Assembly: GCA_023398495.1 (NCBI GenBank)
Contig: JAEWSG010000228.1
Coordinates: forward strand, 3,821-67,820
Length of the DNA: 64,000 nucleotides
DNA from: Bacillota bacterium
GTDB taxonomy: Bacteria; Bacillota; Clostridia; Acetivibrionales; Acetivibrionaceae
Direction of reading: 5' to 3'
Each line of letters starts with the position of its first letter. Within the stretch, counting starts at the first letter, position 1. This document shows, piece after piece, positions 16,015 through 26,428 of the stretch. A program made the translations under genes and the position numbers. The notes under the pieces are model-generated. The model had not been told where the DNA came from, ran no database searches, and saw only the letters and a program-made list of their open reading frames with translations.

Positions 16015-18102
16015 CTATATAGCTAGTGAGTTTACATCGAGGATCATTGCTACGTTTCCGTCTCCAAGTATGGTAGCGCCGGCTATGCACTTAATTCCGG
16101 AGAGAATTTTCCCAAGGGACTTGATAACAATTTCCTGCTGACCAATTAGAGAATCTACAACAAAGCCTGATAAACGCTCACCCTTCTTGACAATTACAAC
16201 AGTTAATTGTTTCTGTATCTTTGCATCATCTTTTGGAACATCTAGAACCTTGTCAAGCCTTACAACCGGAATCACAGTATTTCTAATCATAATTACTTCT
16301 TTTTTCTGTATCATCATTATTTGGTCAGGTGTGATCTTTATTATTTCTTTGGTACTTGAGAGGGGTATTGCATACTTCTCCTCTCCAATTATTACAAGAA
16401 GAGCCTGGATAATAGCCAGTGTAAGCGGCAGCCTTATTATAAATTTACTGCCTTTACCAGCTTCAGTTTCAACCTCAACAACTCCACCAAGCTGCTCAAT
16501 CTTAGTTTTTACAACATCTAAACCAACGCCCCTTCCGGACAAATCAGTTATTTGATCCTGTGTACTGAAAGAAGGCTTAAATAAAAAGTCAACTATATCC
16601 TTCTGGGATAATGTATTTGCGATTTCCTTTTTTACAATTCCCTTTTCAATTGCTTTCTTTTTCACTTTTTCAAGATTTATTCCCTGACCGTCGTCATCAA
16701 CCTCAATTACGACGTTGTTACCATCCTGGTAGGCTCTCAAGTTGATTTGACCTGCGGCAGGTTTTCCGGATTCTTTTCTTTTTTCTATTGACTCAATTCC
16801 ATGGTCTGCAGAATTCCTCAAAAGATGAATCAAAGGATCTCCTATTTCATCAATAACCGTTCTATCAAGTTCTGTTTCCTCACCGGACATATTAAGAACT
16901 ATCTCTTTTTTGAGCTCCCTTGCAACATCTCTGATCATTCTCGGGAATCTGTTAAACACCATCTCAACAGGTACCATTCTTACCTTCATAACAGCATCAT
17001 GCAGGTTGGTTGTTATCCGTTCGAGATACTCAACAGCCTCACTGTAGGCTTGAGACCTTTCGCCTCCATCTATCCCCTCTAAACGTGTCTTTATTATAAT
17101 AAGCTCACTTACAAGATTCATTAATACATCTAACCTGTCAATATCTACTCTTACCGTCTTGCCGGTTTTTGTCTTATGTGCTGAAGTGCCCTGATTATTT
17201 CCATCCTGTTTTTTATCTGCCGAAGCCTCATCTTCAGAACCCGAATCGGCCTCAGTAGAAACATTAGGGGCAACTACAGTACTGACCTCTTGTATGATAC
17301 TTGCCTGGTAGTCAGAAAAATCTAAAGTTGTAACAAGAACCTCATCAATTTCTGCAATACTGTTTATTTCTTTTATAAAAACCTCTGCTTCTTCCTTTGT
17401 TACACAAACCACAGTAAACTCATAATCAAATTTTTCATCCTCAATGTCTTCTACCCTTGGCTCTGATTTAATTATTTCAGAGTGCCTTTCTAAAGTCTGG
17501 AATATAATAAATGAACGAGCCGACTTAAGGACACAACCTTTATTTAAAACCACAGTAATCTTAAATACATTCATACCCATATCTTTTGCTTTACAGACAA
17601 CATTTTGCTCGTACTGATTAAGCTTAAACTGCATAGTTGTGTGGTTATCAACTTCACCTTTTTTAGCGTTACGGGCTTGCTGTTCATCTGATGGCTTCTG
17701 CGGAACTGGTTCAACATTCTTTTTGTTGACAGCGTCACTGAGTTGAATAATTATATCATTGTAGTCATTATCCCCCTCATTCCCAGTATTCACAATGTTT
17801 TCAGTGTAGTTTTCGAGAGCATCCAGACACTTAAACAGTATATCTACCAGATTAGGAGTTACTTTAAGCTCGTTGCTCCTTAAAGCATGCAAAACATTTT
17901 CCATATCATGCGTCAATTTCGCCATCTTGCTAAAACCCATAGTACCAGCCATACCTTTTAATGTATGAGCTACCCTGAATATCTCATTCAACGTAGATAT
18001 ATCCTGCGGGTTTTGTTCAAGTTGAAGCAGTGATTGATTTAATCCTTGCAAGTGCTCTTTTGTTTCATCAATAAAAATCTCCAGGTATTGACTCATATCC
18101 AT
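16015..18102 (-). CDS. cheA: Chemotaxis histidine kinase CheA
   Basis: The 695-residue kinase phosphorylates CheY and CheB in response to receptors. Domains in order: P1 HPt (RVAHTLKGMAGTMGF, His46), P2 CheY-binding region (about 170-260), an acidic linker, P3 dimerisation (VDIDRLDVLMNLVSELI), P4 ATPase (LLRNSADHGIES, VDDDGQGINLEKV, GRGVGLDVVKTKI) and the P5 CheW-like regulatory domain to the end. It overlaps the cheB stop in a TAATG junction with GGGGTG upstream. Confidence 0.97.
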   Translation of the reverse strand: MDMSQYLEIFIDETKEHLQGLNQSLLQLEQNPQDISTLNEIFRVAHTLKGMAGTMGFSKMAKLTHDMENVLHALRSNELKVTPNLVDILFKCLDALENYTENIVNTGNEGDNDYNDIIIQLSDAVNKKNVEPVPQKPSDEQQARNAKKGEVDNHTTMQFKLNQYEQNVVCKAKDMGMNVFKITVVLNKGCVLKSARSFIIFQTLERHSEIIKSEPRVEDIEDEKFDYEFTVVCVTKEEAEVFIKEINSIAEIDEVLVTTLDFSDYQASIIQEVSTVVAPNVSTEADSGSEDEASADKKQDGNNQGTSAHKTKTGKTVRVDIDRLDVLMNLVSELIIIKTRLEGIDGGERSQAYSEAVEYLERITTNLHDAVMKVRMVPVEMVFNRFPRMIRDVARELKKEIVLNMSGEETELDRTVIDEIGDPLIHLLRNSADHGIESIEKRKESGKPAAGQINLRAYQDGNNVVIEVDDDGQGINLEKVKKKAIEKGIVKKEIANTLSQKDIVDFLFKPSFSTQDQITDLSGRGVGLDVVKTKIEQLGGVVEVETEAGKGSKFIIRLPLTLAIIQALLVIIGEEKYAIPLSSTKEIIKITPDQIMMIQKKEVIMIRNTVIPVVRLDKVLDVPKDDAKIQKQLTVVIVKKGERLSGFVVDSLIGQQEIVIKSLGKILSGIKCIAGATILGDGNVAMILDVNSLAI

Positions 18103-19169
18103 TATTTGTGCACCCCCACAATTTTCATAATCTCCTTAGAAATTTCCTTAAGTGGCGTAACGACATCTACAACTCCGGTAAGAATTGCTACCCTTGGCAT
18201 TCCAAAAACAACGCATGTATTTTCATCCTGAGCAATTATATGAGCACCGTTTGCCTTCTTCAATAGTTTTACACCTTTGCCTCCATCCCCACCCATCCCA
18301 GTCATTACTACTGCTACGACATTCTTAAATTCTGTATTTGAAACTGACTCAAACATAACATCCACCGAAGGTCTGTGCCCACCTACAGGCGGGTCTTTAG
18401 TCAGCTTAATTTTCAAGGTGGTTCCATCGTGTTTTTCCAAATGCATATGGTAATCTCCCGGAGCAACGTATACATACCCCGTTCTCACAGCTTCATTATC
18501 CTCAGCTTCCTTTACATTTACTGCGCTAATATTGTTGAGTCTGTCAGCTAAAGATTTTGTAAATCCTGCCGGCATATGTTGAACTACGAGAAACGCTGCG
18601 TTTACGTTATCAGGTATCAGCGGAATAACATCCTGAAGTGCTTTCGGTCCCCCTGTTGATGTTCCAATCAATACAAGGTTTTGTACATTACAGCTTTTAT
18701 TAATGACACTCTTGCTTCTTGCATTATATTTTTCATTACTGCCCGTGTTACTTGACAGATTTTTTGCAATTTTAACCTTTTCAATTATCTCATTACTTTT
18801 CTCTATTCCATTCATTTCAAATATATTTGATGGTTTGGTAATAAAATCAATGGCTCCATAAGCAAGTGCCTGAATAGTTGCTTCTGCACCCTCTTTTGTA
18901 ACACTGCTCAGCATAACAACAGGTATTTTGCAAATTTTATTTAGTTCCTTAAGACACTCCAACCCATCCATACCCGGCATTTTCACATCGAGGGTTATTA
19001 CATCAGGCTTAAGCTCTCCTACCTTTTCAATAGCATCAGGCCCGCTTTTTGCAGCAGCGACCACCTCAATATCTTTATCACTGTTGAGAATATCAGAAAT
19101 AACTTTTCTCATAAAGGCCGAGTCGTCAACCACTAGCACTCTGATTCTTTTTTCGTAATGTTTCTCCAT
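18102..19169 (-). CDS. cheB: Chemoreceptor methylesterase CheB
   Basis: CheB removes methyl groups from receptor glutamates. The 355-residue protein has a receiver domain (VLVVDDSAFMRKVI, phospho-acceptor Asp61 in LDVKMPGMDG) and a C-terminal esterase domain with catalytic Ser in IGTSTGGPKALQ, His in VVQHMPAGFTKSL and Asp in MTGMGGDGGKGVKLL. It precedes cheA with translational overlap. No cheR methyltransferase gene is in the window. Confidence 0.97.
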   Translation of the reverse strand: MEKHYEKRIRVLVVDDSAFMRKVISDILNSDKDIEVVAAAKSGPDAIEKVGELKPDVITLDVKMPGMDGLECLKELNKICKIPVVMLSSVTKEGAEATIQALAYGAIDFITKPSNIFEMNGIEKSNEIIEKVKIAKNLSSNTGSNEKYNARSKSVINKSCNVQNLVLIGTSTGGPKALQDVIPLIPDNVNAAFLVVQHMPAGFTKSLADRLNNISAVNVKEAEDNEAVRTGYVYVAPGDYHMHLEKHDGTTLKIKLTKDPPVGGHRPSVDVMFESVSNTEFKNVVAVVMTGMGGDGGKGVKLLKKANGAHIIAQDENTCVVFGMPRVAILTGVVDVVTPLKEISKEIMKIVGVHK

Positions 19170-19178
19170 AGTAATAGA

Positions 19179-19850
19179 TCAACCCTTTTTTAAAAGTTTT
19201 CTCTGCTCCTGGAATATATAGCTAATAACCTTTTCTCTTACAAGCTTGTCAATCTTTTCAAAAATTACACCTATCTCATATTTATAAATTCCCTGAAGGA
19301 TATCATATTTTGTAAATCTTACAACTTTTCCGATAAAAACGACTTTATCTGTAATGAACAGTTCACATTCCAAAAGTTTACCCACTTCAACCGGCTCCTT
19401 AAGCCGCATGCACAAGCCTCCGCCACTCAAATCCCTTGTCACCGTCTCTATAAATTTATTATCTGAGTTAAATTTCTCTTTTGTCAGATTAATCTCTCTG
19501 TAATTAACGGGAATACAACAATCAAATCTGAAAAATTCCCGTCTTTGAACCCTTTCAATCTGCCTGCGTGTCTGGATCTTCAAAAGTGCCAGGCCATTCT
19601 TACTTTCCCTGTCTACAACCACTGCTTCAAATTCATAGAGGTTATTATCTTTTATAAATGACACCGTTGCTATTGTACCAATTTGTACAGGATACAACCG
19701 TCCTTCTGCTATAGGTGCAGCTATAAATATGATATCTTCTCCTGAAGCCATCTCAAATTCACTGACAAAAGGCTTGTCAATCCTATTTCCGTCATTTCCA
19801 AATAGTTGTAATTCAAGTTTTAATCCCAAGCTCAAATCTTTAAATTTCAT
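19179..19850 (-). CDS. PilZ-domain flagellar brake-type protein (YcgR/YpfA-like)
   Basis: The 223-residue protein has an N-terminal YcgR-type beta domain and a C-terminal PilZ domain (from about residue 95). The c-di-GMP binding signature is visible as QRREFFRFDCCIPVNYRE followed by TRDLSGGGLCMRL, i.e. RxxxR and (D/N)xSxxG. Such proteins slow or stop the motor when c-di-GMP is high. The start at 19850 has GGAGG six bases ahead; the extension to 19895 falls into an intergenic repeat. Confidence 0.88.
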   Translation of the reverse strand: MKFKDLSLGLKLELQLFGNDGNRIDKPFVSEFEMASGEDIIFIAAPIAEGRLYPVQIGTIATVSFIKDNNLYEFEAVVVDRESKNGLALLKIQTRRQIERVQRREFFRFDCCIPVNYREINLTKEKFNSDNKFIETVTRDLSGGGLCMRLKEPVEVGKLLECELFITDKVVFIGKVVRFTKYDILQGIYKYEIGVIFEKIDKLVREKVISYIFQEQRKLLKKG

Positions 19851-19893
19851 TTTTTGTCCTCCATACATTAACAACAATGGAAACAAATCTGCC

Positions 19894-19930
19894 AAATACG
19901 AGAATTGGATGTTATTTTTTTGTTATCCCT
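19894..19930 (-). repeat. Short dispersed intergenic repeat, second copy
   Basis: On the minus strand this reads TAGGGATAACAAAAAAATAA followed by CATCCAATTCTCGTATT, matching 3108-3146 with about six differences by eye. It starts within the flhG stop codon and fills most of the gap before the PilZ gene. Confidence 0.55.
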
Positions 19931-20840
19931 ATGTATTCAATAAATTGACCAATCTCTGAACAAAACTCTTAATTCCTGTATTCTCAACACCAAACTTATC
20001 ACTCTTGCTATCTATAATCTTTGAACTGATTTCTTTAATGTGTTTTGACGCCTGGCACTTTGGAAAACTAAGTGCAAAAGGCTGCTGCATTTTTACTGCC
20101 TTAATAACCATTTCATCATTAAGTATGTAGCCTAATGGTTCTAACTTTAATTCCAGAAATTTATCTGTAACTATTGAAAGCTTTTTAAGTATATCATTAG
20201 CTTCATTTGCATTTTCTGCTCTGTTTACAACCACTTTAATCTTCTTATTCTTATCCCTGTTCGATACCATTTTAATCAATGCGTAAGCATCGGTGATTGA
20301 AGTAGGTTCGGGAGTTGTCACAAGAAGAACCTCATCGGCTGCCATTACAAAACTCATAACACTATCAGAAAGTCCCGCACCAGTATCTATAAGTATTACA
20401 TCAGATAACCTGTCCAGTAAAGATATATTTGCAAGGAACTTTTCAAGCTGGATCTGGTCAAGTTTTATTAGTTCTTCGACACCGGAGCCTCCTGATACAA
20501 ATCTTATATTCTTAGGCCCATCTGACAGTACTTCAAGTATATTCCTGTCAGAGTAAATTACATCTACAAGTGTATATTTAGGAATTATACCTAGTATCAC
20601 ATCAATATTGGCAAGACCGAAATCAGCATCTAAAATTGTAACACGTTTCCCCATCTCGCTAAGTGCAATAGCAAGATTAACTGTGATATTGGTCTTTCCC
20701 ACACCACCCTTACCGCTGGTAACAGTTATAACCTTAGCAGATTTCTTCCTAAGTGTGGTAATAAGATTAGCCTGACTTACAGCCTGCCTAAGTTTTAAAT
20801 TGTCGATTATTTGCCTTAGTTTTTCTGCCTGGTCCATCAT
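19929..20840 (-). CDS. flhG: Flagellar number/placement ATPase FlhG (MinD-like, YlxH)
   Basis: The 303-residue MinD/ParA-type ATPase controls flagellar number or pattern together with FlhF. It has the deviant Walker A VTSGKGGVGKTNITVNLA, switch regions LDADFGLANIDVILG and VILIDTGAGLSDSV, and an N-terminal helix (AEKLRQIIDNLKLRQ) of the type that stimulates FlhF. The C-terminus carries a short amphipathic-like segment. It begins on the base after the flhF stop (TAGATG). Confidence 0.94.
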   Translation of the reverse strand: MMDQAEKLRQIIDNLKLRQAVSQANLITTLRKKSAKVITVTSGKGGVGKTNITVNLAIALSEMGKRVTILDADFGLANIDVILGIIPKYTLVDVIYSDRNILEVLSDGPKNIRFVSGGSGVEELIKLDQIQLEKFLANISLLDRLSDVILIDTGAGLSDSVMSFVMAADEVLLVTTPEPTSITDAYALIKMVSNRDKNKKIKVVVNRAENANEANDILKKLSIVTDKFLELKLEPLGYILNDEMVIKAVKMQQPFALSFPKCQASKHIKEISSKIIDSKSDKFGVENTGIKSFVQRLVNLLNT

Positions 20841-22025
20841 CTACGAAATACTCCCTAACAGATTTTTTGTGATTTTATCGATATTTGCGACTTCAATATC
20901 ATCAGGCACACTCTGTCCGATAGTAACATAAGACAAACTTTTATTGGTCAGCCGCCTTGCATTGAGAATAACTCCAAGGGCTGGTGTCTCATCAAGTTTG
21001 GTGAATATTAGCTTATAATCTTTGAGAAAATCGTAACTTTGCAGTATTTCCCTGCAATTTCTTACTCCTGTGGTTGTACTTAAGACAAGGAATACTTCAT
21101 CCGCATGGGAAGCATCAACCAACATTTTCAGTTCATCAAACTGCGATTTATTCCTATAGCTTCTCCCTGCTGTATCAATCAGAATAATGTCCTTATCCTG
21201 GTACTTGTCTTTTGCATCATTTATTTCATTTATAGAGTATATGACTTCTACAGGCATTCCGAGTATCTCTGCATAAGTCTTGAGCTGCTCTACTGCTGCA
21301 ATTCTATAGGTGTCGGCCGTTATAAGTCCGACTTTCTTTTTATGATTCAAGGAATAATTTGCTGCAATTTTAGCTAAAGTTGTTGTCTTGCCTACTCCTG
21401 TTGGTCCAACAAATATAACTACGGTAGGTTTGCCATCCTCCCTTAGCTTAAGTGTCTCCGGTTTGCCTAGTATTCCGGAAACCAGATTATAAAGTATCGC
21501 TCCGGCATCATTAATATTTGCACTATCCTTAACTTTACCTTGTATAATATCAATTAACTGTTTTGCGATATCACTTTCAACTTCATTTTTTAACAAATTA
21601 TTATAGAAAAGCTCTGAAACCTTTGTTTTTGGTTTTTCTTCAGACTGAATAACTTTAACAGCTGGTTTTTGATTTCCCTGACTGACTTGCTCGTAGATTT
21701 TTTGAAGTACCGATTCCATACTGTTTACTTTATTCTCCAACAAAGCTATCTTTTCCTCTTTTTCTTTCAAATTACTTTGTTCTTCTACATTTTTTTCTTG
21801 TAACGGTGCTTTAACTTGGCTTTTTGGTAAGTCTTTTTTGTTTTTTGACCCATAATACTCGTCTACAGCAGCCAGTACCTCAACCATCGGCTTGGCAAAT
21901 ACATTAAACAGCCCTTTCTGCCTTACCTTCCTGGTATTTAGAATTACTGCATCATTTCCAAGGTCCATTTTAACTTTTAATATCGCTTCCTGAGTATCTT
22001 TTCCCATATACCGTCTTATCTTCAT
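20841..22025 (-). CDS. flhF: Flagellar SRP-like GTPase FlhF
   Basis: The 394-residue protein has a basic N-terminal region, a Glu/Lys-rich middle with coiled coil (about 90-135), and an SRP-type GTPase domain with VGPTGVGKTTTLAKIAA, DTYRIAAVEQLKTYA, IDTAGRSYRN and FTKLDETP. It helps place the flagellar basal body at the membrane. It is one base from flhA and adjacent to flhG, the usual order. Confidence 0.96.
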   Translation of the reverse strand: MKIRRYMGKDTQEAILKVKMDLGNDAVILNTRKVRQKGLFNVFAKPMVEVLAAVDEYYGSKNKKDLPKSQVKAPLQEKNVEEQSNLKEKEEKIALLENKVNSMESVLQKIYEQVSQGNQKPAVKVIQSEEKPKTKVSELFYNNLLKNEVESDIAKQLIDIIQGKVKDSANINDAGAILYNLVSGILGKPETLKLREDGKPTVVIFVGPTGVGKTTTLAKIAANYSLNHKKKVGLITADTYRIAAVEQLKTYAEILGMPVEVIYSINEINDAKDKYQDKDIILIDTAGRSYRNKSQFDELKMLVDASHADEVFLVLSTTTGVRNCREILQSYDFLKDYKLIFTKLDETPALGVILNARRLTNKSLSYVTIGQSVPDDIEVANIDKITKNLLGSIS

Positions 22026-22026
22026 C

Positions 22027-24051
22027 TTATATACTCACCATCCCAACTGATTGAACCTCTAAATGCGGGTCAAGCTCATTATATGACAATACTACCAAAC
22101 CCGGTATAGCTTGCTCTGTAAGTCTTCTAAAGTAAAGTCTGACAATTGGTGAAGCCAACACTATAGGTTGCTGTCCCAGCTTCATTAGTCTTTGAACCTG
22201 ATTTGACAGACTGCCTATTATCGAATTTGTAGTATTTGGTTCTAAGGTCAAATATGATCCATGTTCCGTTCTCTGCACCGAATCAAGAATAATCTGTTCA
22301 AGTTTTGGATCTAAGGTTATTACATTTGATTTCTTATCTCTTATGAACTTTTTGGATATTGCCCGGCCCAAAGCCTGTCTTACATATTCCGTCAGCATGT
22401 CAGTATCATGTGTAACCGGGGCATAATCTGCCAGTGTTTCAAGTATTGTTACAATATCTCTTATTGATACCCCTTCTTTTAAAAGGTTGGCAACAACCTT
22501 CTGGATCTCTCCTATAGTCATAACTTTAGGTACAAGTTCATCTACTATTGCAGGATAATTTTCCTTAACCTTTTCAATAATTGTCTGAATTTCCTGTCTG
22601 CCTGTCAGTTCATGTGCATGAGCCTTCACTATTTCTGTAAGGTGTGTTGCTATAATGGATGGCGGATCAACCACTGTATATCCAAGCATCTCTGCCTTAT
22701 CCCTCTGTGCTTCACCTATCCAGACGGCCGGCAAGCCAAAAGCAGGTTCAGTTGTCTTTATTCCTTCAATTTCTTCTTCAACAAACCCAGGACTCATGGC
22801 AATAAAGTGGTCTAGCATTATCTCTCCGTTTGCCACCTCAACGCCTTTGATCTTAATAACATATTCGTTAGGACTTAATTGAATATTGTCTCTTAATCTT
22901 ATTATGGGAACAATCATTCCAAGTTCAAGTGCTAATTGCCTTCTTATCATTACTACTCTATCTAATAAATCCCCGCCCTGGTTTACATCTGCTAAGGGAA
23001 TGATTCCATAACCAAACTCAAGTTCTATCGGATCAACCTGCAACAAATTGACAACATTTTCAGGCTTCCTTATCTCTTCTACTTCTTTTTCTTCTATCTG
23101 GGTTTCTTCATGTTGTTGATCCTGTTGCTCCTTTTTCATAAGCCTTATTCCCAGGAAAACAAACAGTATTGCCAATGCCAGAAACGGTACAGTTGCCAAG
23201 GGGAAGGACAATAACAAACAAAATCCTGCAGCTATAAAGAATACCTTGGGGTTATATAATATCTGATTCTTAAGGTCATCGCTAAGGCCATTATCCGAAG
23301 CAGCTCTTGTAACTATAAGACCTGTTGCAAAGGAAATTAGCAGTGATGGGATCTGGCTTACAAGTCCGTCTCCGATAGTAAGGATTGAATAAGTCTCCAG
23401 AGCAAAGGTTAAATCCTCACCTCTCATTACTATTCCTATTATAAGTCCACCAACTACATTGAGTATTGTAATTACTATACCTGCAATAGCATCTCCCTTT
23501 ACATACTTGGTAGCACCATCCATGGCACCGTAAAAATCTGCTTCCCTTTGAACCTTTTTCCTTCTTTCTTTTGCCTCAGCTTCATTAACTAGTCCCGCAT
23601 TCAGGTCTGCATCTATTGCCATCTGCTTACCCGGCATTGCATCAAGTGTAAACCTTGCTGCGACCTCAGATACTCTTTCTGTTCCCTTTGTAATAACAAG
23701 GAACTGTACTATGGTTATAATAAGAAAAACAATAAATCCAACTACCAGATTATCCTGTGCTACAAATTTTCCAAATCCTTCTATCACTTCGCCGGCTTCA
23801 CCCTTTGCCAGTACCAGAGTAGTCGATTTAATGTTAAGCGAAAGCCGGTAAATGGTTGTAAAAAGCAGCAGTGAAGGAAATATCGACATCTGCAAGGCTT
23901 CTTTTGAGTATATTACATTAAGGAGGATAACCAGTGCTATTGCTATATTTAAAGCAAGAAACACATCTAGCAGTATAGCAGGGATAGGAATAATCATTAT
24001 TAATATTATGGATACAATTAAAATTGCAACACCCATATCCCCAAGCCTCAT
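22027..24051 (-). CDS. flhA: Flagellar export gate protein FlhA
   Basis: The 674-residue protein forms the nonameric ring of the flagellar type III export gate. The N-terminal half has about eight membrane helices with the FHIPEP region recognisable as FTLDAMPGKQMAIDADLNAG. The C-terminal half is the cytoplasmic substrate/chaperone docking platform (from about residue 325, including PAVWIGEAQRDKAEMLGY). GGGGGA precedes the ATG at somewhat long spacing. Confidence 0.97.
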   Translation of the reverse strand: MRLGDMGVAILIVSIILIMIIPIPAILLDVFLALNIAIALVILLNVIYSKEALQMSIFPSLLLFTTIYRLSLNIKSTTLVLAKGEAGEVIEGFGKFVAQDNLVVGFIVFLIITIVQFLVITKGTERVSEVAARFTLDAMPGKQMAIDADLNAGLVNEAEAKERRKKVQREADFYGAMDGATKYVKGDAIAGIVITILNVVGGLIIGIVMRGEDLTFALETYSILTIGDGLVSQIPSLLISFATGLIVTRAASDNGLSDDLKNQILYNPKVFFIAAGFCLLLSFPLATVPFLALAILFVFLGIRLMKKEQQDQQHEETQIEEKEVEEIRKPENVVNLLQVDPIELEFGYGIIPLADVNQGGDLLDRVVMIRRQLALELGMIVPIIRLRDNIQLSPNEYVIKIKGVEVANGEIMLDHFIAMSPGFVEEEIEGIKTTEPAFGLPAVWIGEAQRDKAEMLGYTVVDPPSIIATHLTEIVKAHAHELTGRQEIQTIIEKVKENYPAIVDELVPKVMTIGEIQKVVANLLKEGVSIRDIVTILETLADYAPVTHDTDMLTEYVRQALGRAISKKFIRDKKSNVITLDPKLEQIILDSVQRTEHGSYLTLEPNTTNSIIGSLSNQVQRLMKLGQQPIVLASPIVRLYFRRLTEQAIPGLVVLSYNELDPHLEVQSVGMVSI

Positions 24052-24085
24052 ACAGAACCTATCCCCCTTCTAGAATGCCTTAAAA

Positions 24086-25291
24086 TTAAGTTCCTACATT
24101 TCCCTTATTCTTTATGTTGTATACAAAGGCAAGTACTTCAGCCACAGCCTGGAACAATTCTGGAGGTATTTTCTCTCCAATTTCCACAGTTGAATATAAC
24201 GTTCTTGCCAGAGGTTTATTCTCTACAATTTCCACTTTATTTTCCTTTGCTATCTCTTTTATCCTTAAGGCTATATAATCCTGACCTTTGGCAACTACCA
24301 GCGGTGCATCAGAAATTTTCTGATCATACTTTATTGCCACAGCAAAGTGAGTAGGGTTTGTTATTACCACATCCGCTTTAGGAACATCCTGTAGCATTCT
24401 TCTGAGTGCTATCTGACGCTGTCTTTGCCTTATTTTACCTTTAATCTCAGGATTTCCTTCTGCTTCCTTATGTTCTTCCTTTATCTCCTGTTTTGACATC
24501 TTAAGGCTTTTTTCGTACTCCCACCACTGATAACCGTAATCTAAAACGCCAAGTATCAGCATGGCTACACACATTCTTATTGCAACATCCATTGAAACAG
24601 TACATATATAAACAGCTATGCCTATAACGTCTAAATCCATTGTCTTAAGTATATTATTTGCTTCACCTGCAAGATATGAATAACCTATAAACCCTATTAC
24701 TGCTATCTTTAGCAAAGATTTTACCAATTCTGTTACTGACCTCAGTGAAAAAATTCTTTTGAATCCATTAAAAGGATTGATCCTGTTAAATTTAAAACCT
24801 ATCGTTTTTGTTGTAAACAGGAAACCCACCTGTGCGTATCCTGCTGCAATACCTGTAATAAGTGCAACAGCAAATATAGGAGCAACTATTTTCAAAAAGC
24901 GAAGCAGCAAATCTATAAAAACCTTTATCAAACCTTCTATAGTAAACATATCTGTTATTTTCGTGTATTCGGTAAAAACTATTTTAAAATATACATATAT
25001 CTGTTCATACATAAAACTTCCGGCAATTCTAATGGTTATAAACAAACAAAGCAAAACTATTGCAGCAGTCATTTCCCTGCTTTGAAGAACCTGTCCTTCT
25101 TCCCTTGCCTTTTGTCGCTTTTTTGGGGTTGCCTTTTCCGTCTTATCACCATTATCTGCAAAAAGCTGTAGGTTAACAGGCTGTATTTTCCGTGTTTTCA
25201 GGTACAGTTCTTTATTTTCAATATTTACAGTACTTCTTAAAACATATTTCCCCTCATGCTTCATCTTCTGCTTACCCTTCAGCATCTTCAT
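24086..25291 (-). CDS. flhB: Flagellar export switch protein FlhB
   Basis: The 401-residue protein changes export specificity from rod/hook to filament after self-cleavage. It has four membrane helices (about 75-260) and a cytoplasmic domain with the cleavage motif VVITNPTHFAVAIKY. The N-terminus is about 45 residues longer than usual before the conserved DKTEKATPKKRQKAREEGQV. The start at 25291 overlaps the fliR stop (ATGA), which supports the long form, although internal starts cannot be excluded. Confidence 0.96.
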   Translation of the reverse strand: MKMLKGKQKMKHEGKYVLRSTVNIENKELYLKTRKIQPVNLQLFADNGDKTEKATPKKRQKAREEGQVLQSREMTAAIVLLCLFITIRIAGSFMYEQIYVYFKIVFTEYTKITDMFTIEGLIKVFIDLLLRFLKIVAPIFAVALITGIAAGYAQVGFLFTTKTIGFKFNRINPFNGFKRIFSLRSVTELVKSLLKIAVIGFIGYSYLAGEANNILKTMDLDVIGIAVYICTVSMDVAIRMCVAMLILGVLDYGYQWWEYEKSLKMSKQEIKEEHKEAEGNPEIKGKIRQRQRQIALRRMLQDVPKADVVITNPTHFAVAIKYDQKISDAPLVVAKGQDYIALRIKEIAKENKVEIVENKPLARTLYSTVEIGEKIPPELFQAVAEVLAFVYNIKNKGNVGT

Positions 25292-26073
25292 TTAGGCCCC
25301 ATATTCTTAAGGAAATTCAACATTTCACTGTCCATTCCTTTGATAAGCATCTGGACAATTGACACAAACAACGGCATGGTCACAAACATTACTGCTAGTC
25401 CTAATAGTATTTTAAGCGGCATACCCACCATAAATACATTTAACTGGGGTACCGTCTTAGACAAAACACCTAATGCAACATCCGTAATCAGTATTGCTGC
25501 AAGTATCGGTGCTGCAACCTTAAAGGCTACAAGAAATATGCCTCCAAAAACTTCTAAAATTCTGTTCTGCAACCCTTCGCCAAATATTGCCTGGCCTAAA
25601 GGTATGTAGTTGTAACTACTGAATAATGCCCTTATTAAAATGTGATGACCGTTACATAACAGAAAAATCAACATACATACTATGAAATAAAAGGTTGAAG
25701 TTATCGACACTTGAATATTACTAACAGGATCAATAACATTGACCATACCAAATCCTATCTGCATATCTACTAATTCGCCTGCTACGTATATAGCGTTAAA
25801 AATCGTATATGAAACGTATCCTAATGTGATTCCTACAATAAATTCCCTGAGAACCAATGCTGTAAATTCATAAATGTTATTGATAATGATATTCTGGTTA
25901 CTTATAGTATTTACAAGTATTAAAGCCAGCATAAACGAAAAGCCTATTTTTAAATAAGTAGGGATGTTGGCTCTGCTAAAGATAGGAGCAATTACAAACA
26001 ATCCAACCATCCTGATAAATATTAATAAGAATACTTCTATACCACTTATCAAAATTCCTTCTGTTAAGATCAA
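25288..26073 (-). CDS. fliR: Flagellar export gate protein FliR
   Basis: The 261-residue polytopic protein is part of the FliPQR export pore. It has five to six membrane helices, with EVFLLIFIRMVGLFVIAPIF at the N-terminus and a conserved GFGMVNVIDP loop. The start is TTG at 26073, with GGAGG seven bases upstream. It overlaps flhB by four bases. Confidence 0.95.
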   Translation of the reverse strand: MILTEGILISGIEVFLLIFIRMVGLFVIAPIFSRANIPTYLKIGFSFMLALILVNTISNQNIIINNIYEFTALVLREFIVGITLGYVSYTIFNAIYVAGELVDMQIGFGMVNVIDPVSNIQVSITSTFYFIVCMLIFLLCNGHHILIRALFSSYNYIPLGQAIFGEGLQNRILEVFGGIFLVAFKVAAPILAAILITDVALGVLSKTVPQLNVFMVGMPLKILLGLAVMFVTMPLFVSIVQMLIKGMDSEMLNFLKNMGPK

Positions 26074-26128
26074 TTTAAATCCTCCAGAATATAGATATAT
26101 AGATATCCATCACTAAAGCTGAAAAAAC

Positions 26129-26398
26129 TTACCTTATATATTGGTTCATATTCATATAAATACTTTGAGTATATTCTATCAAAACTTTTAGCATCCAAGA
26201 ACCAAACAAAGCCACTCCTGCCAATACAGCAAGTATTTTAGGAATAAAAGTCAGTGTCTGCTCCTGTATCTGCGTTGTTGCCTGAAATATACTTACTGCA
26301 AGTCCGACAATCAGACTTAATCCCAACATGGGAGCCGAAACATATATAACCGTCATTAAAGATTTCTGAGCCAGTTGAATGACCATTCCCTGATCCAA
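26129..26398 (-). CDS. fliQ: Flagellar export gate protein FliQ
   Basis: The 89-residue protein has two membrane helices (about 15-40 and 50-75) and the FliQ pattern LIVGLAVSIFQATTQIQEQT followed by LTFIPK. Four copies wrap the FliPR core of the export gate. The start is TTG at 26398, with GGGGGGA upstream. Order P-Q-R is conserved. Confidence 0.95.
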   Translation of the reverse strand: MDQGMVIQLAQKSLMTVIYVSAPMLGLSLIVGLAVSIFQATTQIQEQTLTFIPKILAVLAGVALFGSWMLKVLIEYTQSIYMNMNQYIR

Positions 26399-26428
26399 TT
26401 TCTATCCCCCCAATTTTTTAAGCTGTAC